Of a stretch of DNA of 64,000 bases, positions 42,691 through 53,700 are shown piece by piece (positions within the stretch are counted from its first letter, which is position 1; every line of letters begins with the position of its first letter). Below the pieces are notes generated by a model. The model was not told where the DNA came from. It was given only the letters and a program-made list of their open reading frames with translations, and searched no databases. The stretch covers positions 1-64,000 of the forward strand of contig JACJNW010000021.1 of NCBI GenBank assembly GCA_014695195.1, given 5' to 3'. The stretch comes from Cyanobacteria bacterium FACHB-DQ100 (lineage in GTDB: Bacteria; Cyanobacteriota; Cyanobacteriia; Leptolyngbyales; Leptolyngbyaceae). Made by a program: the position numbers and the translations under genes.

Positions 42691-43728
42691 ATGACAGCAT
42701 CGCTCACGCCCGATTATTCGACTCTGACGAGTCCCGAAACAAAACTTCGATTGAAAGACATTATCAAGACGCTACCGCGTGAGTGCTTTCAAAAAAATAT
42801 GCAAAAAGCCTGGACAACCTTAATCGTCAATGTTTTGATGGTGGGCTTAGGCTACTGGAGTATTCAGGCTTCTCCCTGGTTTCTCCTGCCGTTTGCCTGG
42901 ATTTTTACCGGAACGGCACTCACTGGCTTTTTTGTAATCGCGCATGACTGTGGACATCGATCGTTTGCCAACCGTAAATGGGTAAACGATCTCATTGGTC
43001 ACATTTTTATGGCTCCGTTGATCTACCCGTTCCATTGCTGGCGGATTTCACACAACCAACACCACAATCACACCAACAAAATGGATGTGGATAATGCGTG
43101 GCAACCGTGGCGACCGGAAGTGTATGACAGTCTCGACCCGATTACAAGAATCGCTTACAAAACGACTCGCGGACGGCTCTGGTGGTTAGCATCGGTTCTG
43201 CACTGGGCGATCGTTCACTTTAACCTAGCGAACTACAAGCCGAAAGATCACGGCAAAGTGAAATTGTCGATCGCGGTTGTCGTTGCGTTTGCGGCGATCG
43301 CTTTTCCTGCTTTGTTTCTAACGGTTGGTGCGTGGGGTTTTGTTAAGTTCTGGCTGATGCCCTGGTTGGTTTATCACTTCTGGATGAGTACCTTTACGCT
43401 GGTTCACCACACCCTACCGGACATTCAATTCAAAGAGCCAGAAGAATGGGATGCCGCCCAAGCGCAATTGTTCGGCACCGTGCATTGTGACTATCCCAAG
43501 TGGATTGAATTCCTCTGCCACGATATCAATGTCCACATTCCGCATCACCTTTGTACAGCGATTCCGTCCTACAATCTGCGGCTGGCTCATCATAGCTTGA
43601 CCCAAATTTGGGGGACTCAGCTAAGGCAGTACAAGTTCTCCTGGGGTTTGATGAAAGAGATCACCGATCGCTGTCATCTGTACCACCCAGAGTACGCTTA
43701 CCAATCGTTCCGCTCCTACAAAAAGTAG
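42691..43728 (+). CDS. desA: Acyl-lipid delta-12 fatty acid desaturase
   Basis: A 345-residue membrane di-iron desaturase that introduces the delta-12 double bond into oleoyl groups of membrane lipids using ferredoxin. The three histidine boxes are present: HDCGH at 85-89, HNQHH at 121-125 and HIPHH at 282-286. Four membrane segments flank them. The overall sequence, including [10 protein letters not shown] and [14 protein letters not shown], matches DesA rather than the delta-9 or delta-6 enzymes. In cyanobacteria desA is often cold-induced, which makes the structured leader of interest. A strong terminator follows. Confidence 0.93.
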   Translation: MTASLTPDYSTLTSPETKLRLKDIIKTLPRECFQKNMQKAWTTLIVNVLMVGLGYWSIQASPWFLLPFAWIFTGTALTGFFVIAHDCGHRSFANRKWVNDLIGHIFMAPLIYPFHCWRISHNQHHNHTNKMDVDNAWQPWRPEVYDSLDPITRIAYKTTRGRLWWLASVLHWAIVHFNLANYKPKDHGKVKLSIAVVVAFAAIAFPALFLTVGAWGFVKFWLMPWLVYHFWMSTFTLVHHTLPDIQFKEPEEWDAAQAQLFGTVHCDYPKWIEFLCHDINVHIPHHLCTAIPSYNLRLAHHSLTQIWGTQLRQYKFSWGLMKEITDRCHLYHPEYAYQSFRSYKK

Positions 43729-43753
43729 CAGTCAGGAAGAGAATTAAATGCAG

Positions 43754-43782
43754 AACTCCGATCAAACGATCGGAGTTTTTTG
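43754..43782 (+). terminator. Intrinsic terminator of desA
   Basis: A perfect 10-bp stem AACTCCGATC/GATCGGAGTT with loop AAAC is followed by TTTTTTG, 25 bases after the stop codon. Confidence 0.9.
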
Positions 43783-44256
43783 TTAACAGGCTTTTTGTTA
43801 ACAGCCAGTTCTATAAGCCGCACTAATATCCACCGCAGGATGCCGGCAGTTCGATCGAGGGATAGAGGAAACATTCAACCCCACGGGAGGCACGATCGCG
43901 CGGCGGCAAATTGTATTCTATGAGCATAAGTTAACAGCCTATACGGAAGCTAAATATGTCAAGTCGGGGAGCCAAAAAGCTCCCCTTATTATTTGGATGC
44001 TTTAAAGAAAACAGAAATTCTATTGAGAATTACAAAATTCATAATATTGAAATCTTAATAGTGAAAAATATCAGGTTCCGTGAATATTCAGGTTTAATAT
44101 TTAAGCTTGTGTAAAATAATGCAGATAGTGCTAGAGAATTCCACAGGATTCTGTTAGAAATACTGAGCTGTTCTACAGCAATGACGATTCTGCGAAGTGA
44201 CAAGGTTACGGGGGCATCGACCAATTTCTCTCCGTTCTACTGAAAGGTCTCCTCGT
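43783..44256. other. Intergenic region with an orphan terminator
   Basis: About 470 bases with no convincing gene. The first 180 bases are GC-balanced and end in a terminator-like hairpin (43966-43993) without any upstream gene of its own; a 42-codon frame (NPTGGTIARRQIVFYEHKLT ...) reads through the hairpin but is unrecognised. The last 250 bases are AT-rich and should hold the promoter of the PEP-CTERM gene. Confidence 0.45.
43966..43993 (+). terminator. Orphan intrinsic terminator
   Basis: A perfect 7-bp GC-rich stem GGGGAGC/GCTCCCC with loop CAAAAA is followed by TTATTATT. The nearest upstream gene already has its own terminator, so this may end a small RNA starting after 43783. Confidence 0.6.
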
Positions 44257-45282
44257 ATGACAACTGATCCGCATGGTTCCCAGAATTTTCCTGAGCCGCA
44301 TTCCACCCCGGCAGCGCCTACAAACGCGAAGCTGCCCCAGTTTATGATCGTGCGAAATCATTCCTCGCAACGCCGTGTTTCAGCGCGGCGATCGTCTTTA
44401 GCTCGATTAAGCATCGGCATTACCAGTAGCTGGCTTGTCGGTAATATTGCGCTCCCGGCTTATGCTGCTACTTTCATCAACAATTCAGGCATTCAATTTG
44501 AACAAGACACAACCCTCGAGTCTAACTTTGTCGAATCTCACGGGGCGTATCAATCCACCTTCGGCGTAATTAACCTGGACACAAAAGAGAAAACGCCGTT
44601 GCTAACTGAAACCCAGCCCTCTGACGGGTCTGAAACAATCTTCAAGCCTTCCTCTTTCCGCAGCCACCTTGGAACGGCTACCGACTTCAAGGGCACGCCT
44701 GGCAATGCAGTTCCGAAGCCCGTGGCGCAGTACAAATTTAGAGCAAACCAGCGATACGTGCTGTATCTAGAATCTACTTACAAAGGTCGTCCGACTGGCG
44801 TAGTTTACTCAAACAATGTCCTGAATCCTAATCGCGAGCAGCAGGTGCAATTTGCTGGGGGAGTGAATGATTTGTGTACGAGTGGAATCACGATCGGCTG
44901 GGACGATACTGGCTCAAGGCTGGTGCGAAACCGCCAGCAGGAAGACCGGGATTTTGATGACTTTGTGGTGCAGATGAAGAATACAACCTGCGGAATTGGC
45001 AGCGATCAGATCACGCCGCAGCCAGAGCCACCGCCATCCGTGGTTGCTGAGTTACCGCCTGCTCCTTCTTCGGGAGGAGTCAGCCCGCTCTGGGCAACAC
45101 CGCTCTTGCTGCTTCCCCTTGTTTTTGGTTCCGATCGAGGTGGGTCTAACCCAGACACTCCATCAGGCTGCTCAGGCGGAAATTGTAAGCCTATCCCAGA
45201 ACCGCTGACGATTTTGGGATCAGGAAGCGCGATCTCAATGGCAGCATTGATGGAGCGACGCAGAAAACGCAAGCGTAAGTAG
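44257..45282 (+). CDS. PEP-CTERM sorting-domain protein (putative exosortase substrate)
   Basis: A 341-residue exported protein. An N-terminal hydrophobic segment at about 50-72 (SIGITSSWLVGNIALPAYAA) acts as signal sequence after an unusually long basic leader. The middle (about 75-250) is a beta-rich domain with DUF4114-like features (GVVYSNNVLNPN, GWDDTGS, DRDFDDFVVQM). The C-terminus is a PEP-CTERM signal: PEP at 314-316, a hydrophobic stretch, then MERRRKRKRK. It faces the cyanoexosortase B genes across a perfect hairpin and is a natural substrate candidate. I chose the ATG at 44257, in-frame codons upstream lacking conservation. Confidence 0.82.
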   Translation: MTTDPHGSQNFPEPHSTPAAPTNAKLPQFMIVRNHSSQRRVSARRSSLARLSIGITSSWLVGNIALPAYAATFINNSGIQFEQDTTLESNFVESHGAYQSTFGVINLDTKEKTPLLTETQPSDGSETIFKPSSFRSHLGTATDFKGTPGNAVPKPVAQYKFRANQRYVLYLESTYKGRPTGVVYSNNVLNPNREQQVQFAGGVNDLCTSGITIGWDDTGSRLVRNRQQEDRDFDDFVVQMKNTTCGIGSDQITPQPEPPPSVVAELPPAPSSGGVSPLWATPLLLLPLVFGSDRGGSNPDTPSGCSGGNCKPIPEPLTILGSGSAISMAALMERRRKRKRK

Positions 45283-45286
45283 GAAT

Positions 45287-45315
45287 ACTGGCGCGGCGCA
45301 TTGCGCCGCGCCAGT
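45287..45315. terminator. Bidirectional GC-rich hairpin between PEP-CTERM and exosortase B genes
   Basis: A perfect 14-bp inverted repeat (ACTGGCGCGGCGCA at 45287-45300, TGCGCCGCGCCAGT at 45302-45315) with one central base, practically a 12-bp stem with loop CATTG. It lies 4 bases from each stop codon. No T-tract follows on either strand. Confidence 0.8.
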
Positions 45316-45318
45316 TGC

Positions 45319-45999
45319 TTAAGATTCAGGCGGATAGTTGTTTTGCCACCATTGCACCCATTCAACCCAAGCTTGTTCGAGTTCTGGTTCAGAACTCGTC
45401 GTTGAAGTGGAGTTTATGGGCGTTGACATTCTCACCCAAAGGCAGCGCAAATCTCGCAGCGGAACCTGTCCTAGAAACCAAGGCAGCGCCCGGCGAGCTA
45501 GCACATCGAAACGATTCTGGGCGTTGCGGAGCTGGCCATTTGTGATGGTTGTTTCTCGCGTTGCTGGAATGCAGCCCGTGATGAAAAATTGCTTCGATCT
45601 CTGATAAACTGCGTGCGTCCCAACGCTGGATTGAGTGGGCGTAAGCGGAATGCGCTCCATCTCAACCGTACTGTCTTTAACAATATCCGAGACTGAGGAG
45701 TAGTTGCGAAGATAGCGCATTTCGATATTGATCGGCTGACCGTTGCGGAGATAGAGGTAATGCCGTCCTGAAACGGTCAAATCATCCACGCTGGTCGCGA
45801 GAGAAGGCGTGTAGAGCTTTTGTTGCCCGAGCGGGCTAGCTTGCACGAATTGCCAGCGAGACAGAGGAATAGAAGTGGGAAATGTGTAGCTCGGTGGCAG
45901 CGGTTTTTGTGCAGGGGTGAGCACCAACTTGAGCAACACCAAACCGCTGCTTACGAGCGCTGCGCTTAACCAAAAATTACGAGTTTTCACCCAGTTCAA
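45319..45999 (-). CDS. Cyanoexosortase B system-associated protein
   Basis: A 226-residue protein with one N-terminal membrane segment (FWLSAALVSSGLVLLKLVL) and a periplasmic domain (PTSIPLSRWQFVQASPLGQQ, YLRNGQPINIEMRYLRNYSS). It is the usual partner of cyanoexosortase B. The likely start is TTG at 45999, whose TTGA overlaps the exosortase stop; a longer in-frame start at 46056 would lie inside the exosortase gene, and GTG at 45990 is another option. A single cysteine pair (TGCIPA, LRCLWV) may form a disulfide. It probably assists the exosortase or its substrate; the mechanism is unknown. Confidence 0.78.
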   Translation of the reverse strand: MNWVKTRNFWLSAALVSSGLVLLKLVLTPAQKPLPPSYTFPTSIPLSRWQFVQASPLGQQKLYTPSLATSVDDLTVSGRHYLYLRNGQPINIEMRYLRNYSSVSDIVKDSTVEMERIPLTPTQSSVGTHAVYQRSKQFFITGCIPATRETTITNGQLRNAQNRFDVLARRALPWFLGQVPLRDLRCLWVRMSTPINSTSTTSSEPELEQAWVEWVQWWQNNYPPES

Positions 46000-46832
46000 G
46001 CTTGCACCTCCTCTTCTTCTTCTGCCCGATCGACTTGCTCTAACAGCACGTAGCACAGTAAGCCAAACAGCGAAACAGAAATCAATGAAAAAATCAGCGA
46101 TCCGGTTCCAAGATGCCAGTAGTCGAATGCGTCTCGATTGTTTTGCGCGACTAAGACTGCCATCAGCGCAACTCGAATGCTGTTAACCACAAAAGCGATC
46201 AGCACAGCCGCGATCGACACAATCAGCGATCGCATCCAGCCGATCGGAAACACCAGCACAAACAGAATACCGAGCGATAAGTGTTGCCAAATCAACTGAA
46301 GTCCAGAGCAGCCGGGATAAACTTCAACGCTCCCGGTCGGTAAATGCAGCAACACTCCTTCTTGAATGACGCGAAAGCCTGCATACCAGAGCAAACTACC
46401 GCTAAATTCTGCGGTGAGCGAAGAGATATCGAACTGCGACAGAATGGTGGTCGTGGGGATAGCCATTAAGCCCAGAGTCAAGAGTTCGCGCCAATAACAA
46501 TTGAGCGTGAAGCCAGAAGCAAGTAGCGCGACGCTGATTCCAGACATTAGCGGCAGAAACCGCATAAATGAGTCGTACTCATTGACAGTGAGGCTTCTAA
46601 GTAATATCCAGGCAATGCAGGCAAGCCCGATCGCGCTAGCGATGGGAGTGCTCTTGAAGTTGAGTTCCTGCCGTCTGCGCCAAATCATAAACCAAGCGGC
46701 TGCCCAACAGACGATCGAAGCTTCCAAAAATTGCCCCTGATGACCGGTTCTCCAGATCAGTTGGAAATGGATGGTCGTCAGGGCGACTGCGATCGCTAGC
46801 AGTAAGTAACGGGTGTTGAAAAACCCTTTCAT
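45996..46832 (-). CDS. Cyanoexosortase B
   Basis: A 278-residue membrane protein with about eight hydrophobic segments. The exosortase active-site residues are present: Cys175 in VYPGCSGLQLIWQ, Arg220 in FVVNSIRVALMA, and His240 in DAFDYWHLGTGSL. It differs clearly from the cyanoexosortase A at 34.3-35.2 kb, with the family-typical PGCSG in place of PYCAG. It should process PEP-CTERM proteins; a candidate substrate gene lies 700 bases away, convergent. I use the ATG at 46832; one at 46865 is possible. It overlaps its partner's start by four bases. Confidence 0.87.
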   Translation of the reverse strand: MKGFFNTRYLLLAIAVALTTIHFQLIWRTGHQGQFLEASIVCWAAAWFMIWRRRQELNFKSTPIASAIGLACIAWILLRSLTVNEYDSFMRFLPLMSGISVALLASGFTLNCYWRELLTLGLMAIPTTTILSQFDISSLTAEFSGSLLWYAGFRVIQEGVLLHLPTGSVEVYPGCSGLQLIWQHLSLGILFVLVFPIGWMRSLIVSIAAVLIAFVVNSIRVALMAVLVAQNNRDAFDYWHLGTGSLIFSLISVSLFGLLCYVLLEQVDRAEEEEEVQA

Positions 46833-47025
46833 GGGGTACGACTTTATTAAAGACTGCAAAATCAAAAAAGCTAGGGCTTACGATACTTAGTCTTGCGGAT
46901 GATTTCTAGTCGCTCAGGATAGATTGCCTAAGTAGAGGAATCGTTAAGGGAGAACTTTAAAGCAATGTGATACCCATTCAAACAACAAATGTGGCCGATC
47001 ACCGATTCGTTGCAGTCGCGATCGT

Positions 47026-47049
47026 AGCGACGCAATTCATCGCGTCGCT
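47026..47049 (-). terminator. Hairpin downstream of ppc
   Basis: A perfect 8-bp stem AGCGACGC/GCGTCGCT with an 8-base loop, about 40 bases after the ppc stop. No T-tract follows. Confidence 0.4.
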
Positions 47050-47090
47050 GGATATAGAAGCACAATACCAACGAGAAAATTAGCTCCCCA

Positions 47091-50000
47091 TCAGCCCGTA
47101 TTTCTCATTCCTGCCGCAATTCCGTTGATGGTTAACAACGCGCCGCGTAGGAGTTCACCTTTGCTGTAGCGCGATCGCACCACCCCTGAAGCTGCCAGCG
47201 TTTTATGCTGCCGCAGGCGCTTCAACAGAGACACTTGCAAAAAGCCCAGAGGAACGATCGTGCCATTGCGTAACTGCACCGATCGCTGAAGCTCTGGATC
47301 GCCGTCTAATAAGCGATTGTGTCCGGTGATCGTCAGCACTAGCTCACGCGTGAGCAGATACTCGTTGCGAATCTGCTCGAACACGGGAGCAAAGCGCTCT
47401 CGATCTTCAGGCTGCGTCAGTTCATCAACATAGTGACCCGCAATTTGCAGATCGACTTTAGAAAGCGTCATTTCTACTCTGGAAATCGCCATCTTGAAAA
47501 AGGGCCATTTGTAGTAGAAGTGCCGTAGAAGCTGCATATGTTTTTCTGGAGCTTCATCAAGAAAGCCTTGCAGCGCTGTACCCACACCGTACCAGGAGGG
47601 CAGCAAAAACCGGCTTTGCGTCCAGCTAAACACCCAAGGAATCGCCCGCAGACTAGCGAGATCTTTCTTTCCACCCCGACGCGCTGGACGAGAGCTAATT
47701 TGAAGCTGACTAATTTCCTCGATCGGCGTGACTTGATGGAAGAAATCAATAAAGTCCGGTTGTTCGTAGATGAGCGCGCGGTAGTGAGCGCGCGATCGTG
47801 CCGCTAACTCTTCCATCACCTGCTGCCACGGCGCAATCTCATCAAACTTATTGTGTAACAGACTGCCCTGAATTACGGCGGTCGTTACCGTTTCCAAGTT
47901 GTAAATCGCGAGTTCAGGCAGCGAATACTTTGATGCCAGCACTTCACCTTGTTCGGTGATTTTGATCCGACCATTCACACTATGTCCGGGCTGCGCCAAA
48001 ATTGCTTCGTAAGCGGGGCCGCCTCCACGTCCCACGGAACCCCCCCGACCGTGGAAGATCCGCAGCACGACACCATGCTCATCTGCAATACTTTGTAGCG
48101 CTTGCTGCGCTTTGTGAATCTCCCAATTGCTGCTGAGGAATCCGGAGTCTTTGTTGCTGTCAGAATAGCCCAGCATCACTTCTTGCAGTGCGGTTTTAAC
48201 TCCGATCGACTCGAATCCACCCGCTAACAATGCCTTATAGAACGGTAAGTCAAACACGCCGCGCATTACACTGGGTGCTTTTTGCAAATCCTCAACCGTT
48301 TCAAACAGGGGCACAACTTGAATCGCTCCAACTCCGGTCACAGGATCGTAGAGTCCCGCTTCTTTGGCAAACAGCAGCACTTCCAGCAAGTCGCTGACAT
48401 CGTGACTCATGCTGATGATGTAGGTGTGGCAAATGTCGATACCAAATTCCTGTTGGAGTTTGCGAACCATGCGGAAGGTTTCGATCGTTTCGCGAGTGCG
48501 ATCGGAAAAAGGCATCTCGGTTGGAATTAACGGTCTGCGCGTCTGGAGCTCGGTGACCAGCCATTGGCAGCGTTCCGCTTCGGTCATGTCGTTGTAGGCT
48601 TTCGGCAGAACTTGCAGGTACTCCACAATTTCATTCATCGTTTCGGAATGACGCGGACTTTCCTGCCGAATGTCCAGATGCGCCAAATTAAACCCGAAGA
48701 TTTCGACTTGACAGATCAAATGATCGAGATCGCGACAGCTTAATCCAGTTGCAGACAAATTGCCTTGAATCAGGCGCAGTTCAGCCAGGAAATCGTCGCC
48801 CGATCGATAAAATGTGGCTTCATCATATTCGGGAATTTCCTGCTGAAGTCCGTCGCCGTTTGAAAGGATATGATTGCGATCGAGCGTATTTTCAAGTCGC
48901 TTGCAAATATAAGCAAGCTTGAGGCGATATGGTTCTTGGCGAAAGCGGATGGATAAACGATCGTACACATCCGGCATTCGCTGTTGATCCTGTTCTAATG
49001 ATTCGAGCAAATCCGGTAGCACATCGCTCCAATGCAGCGACAGACTCAGCAAGTCACTCAGCGACTGAATTGATTGAACATAGCGCTCCAGCACCATACG
49101 TCTTTGATAACAGGCAGTTTGCCAAGTGACTTGCGGTGTAACCGAGGGATTGCCATCGCGATCGGCTCCCACCCAAGAGCCAAACTGACAGAAATTGCGG
49201 CGCGGCATCTGCATTTTGGGGAACGAGCCGTGAACCGCCTCTTCTAATCGCTGATACAGATGCGGAATCGCGTCGAAAATCACTTCTCGGAAGTAATGCA
49301 GCGCGTGATCCACTTCATCTAAAACCGTGGGCTTAAACTGATGCAGTTCATCGGTGCGCCACCACAGGCGGATTTCTTCGGTGAGCTGATCGCGCAGGGC
49401 ATCGGCTTCCCAAGACGAAGAAAGACCGACCGCTTTCAAGCTGTCTTCGACGCTATCGAGTTGGCGCAGGATCTTGGCGATGCGGCGCTGTTTATCGCGA
49501 ATCGTGTGGCGCACAATCTCAGTCGGGTGCGCGGTAAAGACCAGCCACACATCGAGCTGATTAATCAAACGCTGAATCTGCTGCGGTGGGACATTTAACT
49601 GCTTTAAGCGCGGAAACAACCAGTGAAACGTGCCAATTTCACGCCGAGAAGCCGATTCGTGCAGACTTCTTTCTAAAAAGTCGGCTTCGGGTCGTCCGGC
49701 ATCTTCCTCGGTGGCATACGCCTGCCGTTCATGTTTCGGATCGGGCTGAGCATGTCCCTCACGCGCCATGCGATATTGCAACTGCTGATCGCGCTGTTCG
49801 TAGTGTTGCTCAACGATATTGATCAACTGAAAGTAGAGCGCGAAAGCGCGCGCCGCCCGAATCGCCTCATTTAGATCGAGCTTTTCCACGACCTGCAGCA
49901 CTTCAGACCCGGTAAAGGTCGTCGCTTGTCCCTCTGGAGAACACATCTGCCGCAGTTGATTCAACAGATCGACCAGTTCTTGCCCGCACTCTTGGCGCAA

Positions 50001-50138
50001 CACCGCTTCCCAAAGGTCTTCAACAATCTTGAGTCGATGACGCAGAAATAAATCAGACATCAGCGTGGTGACATCTTCAGAGGTCGCTGTGGTGATGCTG
50101 GCTGAAAATTCGTCAGAAGAGGGTCGGGTCGAACTCAT
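47091..50138 (-). CDS. ppc: Phosphoenolpyruvate carboxylase
   Basis: A 1015-residue enzyme carboxylating phosphoenolpyruvate to oxaloacetate, the anaplerotic entry to the partial TCA cycle and amino-acid synthesis. Signatures include [20 protein letters not shown] with the catalytic histidine, [36 protein letters not shown], and [19 protein letters not shown] for phosphate and substrate binding. It ends with the conserved MRNTG carboxyl terminus. The length is typical of cyanobacteria. It appears monocistronic. Confidence 0.98.
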   Translation of the reverse strand: MSSTRPSSDEFSASITTATSEDVTTLMSDLFLRHRLKIVEDLWEAVLRQECGQELVDLLNQLRQMCSPEGQATTFTGSEVLQVVEKLDLNEAIRAARAFALYFQLINIVEQHYEQRDQQLQYRMAREGHAQPDPKHERQAYATEEDAGRPEADFLERSLHESASRREIGTFHWLFPRLKQLNVPPQQIQRLINQLDVWLVFTAHPTEIVRHTIRDKQRRIAKILRQLDSVEDSLKAVGLSSSWEADALRDQLTEEIRLWWRTDELHQFKPTVLDEVDHALHYFREVIFDAIPHLYQRLEEAVHGSFPKMQMPRRNFCQFGSWVGADRDGNPSVTPQVTWQTACYQRRMVLERYVQSIQSLSDLLSLSLHWSDVLPDLLESLEQDQQRMPDVYDRLSIRFRQEPYRLKLAYICKRLENTLDRNHILSNGDGLQQEIPEYDEATFYRSGDDFLAELRLIQGNLSATGLSCRDLDHLICQVEIFGFNLAHLDIRQESPRHSETMNEIVEYLQVLPKAYNDMTEAERCQWLVTELQTRRPLIPTEMPFSDRTRETIETFRMVRKLQQEFGIDICHTYIISMSHDVSDLLEVLLFAKEAGLYDPVTGVGAIQVVPLFETVEDLQKAPSVMRGVFDLPFYKALLAGGFESIGVKTALQEVMLGYSDSNKDSGFLSSNWEIHKAQQALQSIADEHGVVLRIFHGRGGSVGRGGGPAYEAILAQPGHSVNGRIKITEQGEVLASKYSLPELAIYNLETVTTAVIQGSLLHNKFDEIAPWQQVMEELAARSRAHYRALIYEQPDFIDFFHQVTPIEEISQLQISSRPARRGGKKDLASLRAIPWVFSWTQSRFLLPSWYGVGTALQGFLDEAPEKHMQLLRHFYYKWPFFKMAISRVEMTLSKVDLQIAGHYVDELTQPEDRERFAPVFEQIRNEYLLTRELVLTITGHNRLLDGDPELQRSVQLRNGTIVPLGFLQVSLLKRLRQHKTLAASGVVRSRYSKGELLRGALLTINGIAAGMRNTG

Positions 50139-50200
50139 ACAGTATTCCAGAGGGGTTCAACAATTTTAGGAGAGAAGGGTAAGCTTGGGGAGACGATCGC

Positions 50201-50407
50201 TCACGAATTTGGCGGGAAATCCAAATGGGGAAGTCGATCGCCCCGAAATAGTTCTTCGCTCATCGTGCCGAGTTCTTGAAGGGTTTGCGCGATCGCGTGT
50301 CCTCCAATCAAAGCGACCAAAACGGGAATCGTCGCAACACTTAAGGCGACATCAGGATCAACAAAAGAATCAATAAAGCCGAAAATGTGATCGAAGTCAG
50401 AGTTCAT
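50201..50407 (-). CDS. Small conserved membrane-associated protein of unknown function
   Basis: A 68-residue protein beginning MNSDFDHIFGFIDSFVDPDV with one hydrophobic segment, ALSVATIPVLVALIGGHAIA, and a polar tail, LQELGTMSEELFRGDRLPHL. I believe related short proteins occur in other cyanobacteria, but I know no function. It lies 62 bases upstream of ppc on the same strand, so it may share a transcript with ppc. HIP1 elements lie inside, as in its neighbours. Confidence 0.6.
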   Translation of the reverse strand: MNSDFDHIFGFIDSFVDPDVALSVATIPVLVALIGGHAIAQTLQELGTMSEELFRGDRLPHLDFPPNS

Positions 50408-50774
50408 TAGATTGTAGATTCCAACGCGAAGTAAACCAGTGTCTAGAGTAACAGTCTAAACGGTGCATCATTTCTCCAGGTGTTTCTAAAGCGATAAAGT
50501 CTCGAATTCAGCCGGATCTTGGATCTGAAAAGCTAGCCAGCAACGCGCGGACGGAGCCGCAGCACTTTAGAGTTATCGAGTAGAGTCTGAAAAAAATGCG
50601 TCGATCGAACAGTTTGTGCTTACCATAGCTAAAAAAAGTGTATCAAAATCAAAAGTTAAGCTTAAATGCTGCAAGGTCGGATCGAGGGCAAAAAACTTAG
50701 ACCATGAATCAAGCGAGCTTTGATTCGTGGTGTGCCGCTGAGTGTTGAACATCATACAGGGAAGCAGAATTCGG
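50408..50774. other. Divergent intergenic region
   Basis: About 350 bases between the small protein gene and the DUF1574 gene. An 11-bp stem with one G-T pair (CCATGAATCAA at 50702-50712, TTGATTCGTGG at 50720-50730) lies about 45 bases before the DUF1574 start. The region 50620-50690 is AT-rich. No gene is seen. Confidence 0.45.
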
Positions 50775-53700
50775 ATGGGGAATCGATCGCCGTATACAGT
50801 CTCTTCGTCACCCAGAGCCGTTGGATCACGGTTGCCGTTGCTGCCGTGGCTCTACCGTGTGATCGGCATTCCTAAGATTCAGCTACAAGTGCGGCTCCGC
50901 GGAAATAATCTCTATATCCTAGCGGAAGGGCGCAACTGTCCGGATCGATCACTGATGTTTGAACACCTGGTTCGGGCACTGGCAAAAACCGAGATCGAAA
51001 CGCTTCTACCGCCTTCGCAGCCGAAAGTTTATCAGGTGATTCTTTACGGTCGTCGCGCTGGAGAACCGCGCCCAGAGTGGGCAGAGGTGATCCACGTTGC
51101 CCAGATCGATCGCTATTTAGAGGATCTACAAGGCGCGAAAACCGAGAGTGAAACGACGGTCGCAATCGAGCTTGCCAATTTGGGCCTGGCAAAGCGCGGC
51201 AGACCGGATGCGATCGCGCGTTATTTGAGCGAAGCATTAGCTGCGTTAGGCGTTGCGGTGCGTGCCAGCGTCAAATCGGCAGCGCTGCCCGAAGAACCCG
51301 AACTGCCTCAAATGGCAAATCTAGCCTCGGTCTTGAGCAGTACGGCTTCACTGACACCGCAAGCGCTGCTGAATCGTCTGTGGGTCGTCTGCGAATCGGT
51401 CTACAGTCCCGACACATCGCTGCTGAGTGAAACAATCGCCCAAAAGCTGCGGGACTTAGAACTGGATGGATTTCGCGATGCGATCGTCTTTAGCCGCGTT
51501 CGGGGAGAAGCGGAGCCAGAATGGGTGCTGCGGGTCGATCTGACTCCACCCCAGGAAATGCTGCAGGACTGGGCACGTTGGGGCGATGTCGAAGCGCTGA
51601 CGCGCTTGATGAATAGTGCCGTGCGGGATCAAGGGGTAGACCTATCTGCCACCTTGATGGACAAGACGCTGCACGTGACGGCTCAACGTCTGAATGCCCC
51701 CGAAAAAGAGCGAATTTTCGCCGCGATCGCACCGCTGATCGACACGATCGCGCCGCAAGGCATTCGAGCGATGGCAGTTTACGGACTGAGCGGCACGCCC
51801 AATCCGATGCCGCACTTGTCGATTCCCGATGCGCCGGTTTGGGTGCAGTGGATGGATTTACCCGCCGCAGAGCATCCCGCTTTGTCTGAATCGACGCGCC
51901 TCCTTGCCCAAGAGGGCGACTTGAGCGCGATCGCGTTTTTGCTGACTCGCTTGCTCAATCCGCATCTCGATACGCAGTTAGCCACAGGCGGAATTCGGCT
52001 GCAAATCCGACAGAAAGAAGATTTGCTGCACATTATGACCGATGCACCCATTTGCCCGTCGCAGAGTCAAGTGGGCGCAAAAGTCGTGAAATTTATTCGG
52101 GCATTAAAGCTGCCGGATGTGCAAGGCGTGCGAGTTTATGGGCGACGATCGGGACAAAAGCGCCCCCTGTGGAGCTACGGCGCTGATTTTGCCTCTCGCG
52201 ATCTCAATAGCACCCGTCGGACACGATCGACCCCCGAAGCGACTCCAGAATTTGCGACTTCGGATGCGTATGTGGGCGACCTGCTAACTAGAGAACCCGG
52301 AGCGCTCACGGTTCCAGAGTATGAAGATGTCGAGCCAACGCTCTGGGAGCAAGTGGCTGAGGCAATTCAGGGGGGAATGGCGCGGACTCGACTGTTTACG
52401 ATCGAATCCGAAACCGCACCAAATACCGCTCGCGCTGCCCATACGTCTGCTCCGAATGACGCAAGAGTGGCGATCGTCTGGGCAGTCTTAGGGATTTTGC
52501 TGACAGTTCAAGCGGATTGGCTGCTGGGGCAATGGGTCAAACCGCTGATTGCCGCGAAACCGACTCCGAGCGCTTCGCCTGCTCCTTTGCCACCAGAGCA
52601 ACTGACGTTACCGCAATTGTCTCTGCAAAAATCCGCAGGATTTGATACCCTTGGTTCCGGCTTTACGCAATCGACCCAGACGTTACTGACACCCGGATCA
52701 GGCTCAACAGCGCTTTTAGCCTCGCCGTTGAAGCCGAAAGCTGCGATCGATACCTCGCGATCGCCGTATCCTACGTTCAATGCTCCGCAAATCGATGAAA
52801 AGTTCGTGTTGTATCGGCAGTACGTCGCGCAGTATGGTGCGCCTGACGTGCTGATTGTTGGAAGTTCAAGAGCAATGCGCGGGGTTGATCCAGTTGCACT
52901 AGAACAGGCTCTTGCAACTCAGGGCTATTCTGGAATGCGAGTGTTTAACTTTGGCATCAATGGCGCAACGATTCAGGTTGTAGATCTAGTTGTACGGCGA
53001 TTGTTGGCATCGGAAAAACAGCCGAAACTGATTTTGTTTGCCGATGGGCTGCGGGCATTTAACGAGGGGCGACCCGATGCGACGTATAACGCGATCGTGT
53101 CCTCTCCGGGCTATCGCAAGCTGCCCGAAGTTGCAAGCGATGCGGCTCCCAGTCCCACGCAAGCCTTCACAAAACCTCTAGAGACGATCGTTCGCACTCC
53201 TACCACGGTTGCCGATCGCTATCAATCTTTTAATGACCAACTTTTACAGCAAACGGGTCAGCTTTCGACGATTTGGAGTCAACGCGATAAGCTGCAAACC
53301 CTGATTAAGCGCAGTTTATCGTTTAGTTTTAGCCCGATCGCGACTTCAGAAGCTGATCCAGAATCGACGATCGTTCAAGATGGACAAGGCTTGATCGATA
53401 TCAATGGCTTTTTGCCGATTTCTTTGCGCTTTAATCCAGTCACGTACTATCAAAAATACGCCAGAGTTCCGGGAGAAAGCGATGCGGACTACGCCAATTT
53501 CAACTTAGACGGCGCACAAACTCAGGCATTGCGATCGCTAGCGCAGTACACCAAGTCACAGGACATTCCTTTGGTTGTGATTAATTTGCCGCTGACTGAG
53601 AACTATCTCGATTCCTATCGACGTGAGCGAGAACAGCAGTTTCAGCAATATCTGATGCGAATGTCTGGGGAACTTGGCTTTACGTATCGCGATCTGCTTG

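Noticed and set aside
43885-44005. 42-codon frame NPTGGTIARRQIVFYEHKLT reading through a hairpin
   Set aside because: No start codon in a plausible position and it crosses a terminator-like stem; no homology recognised.
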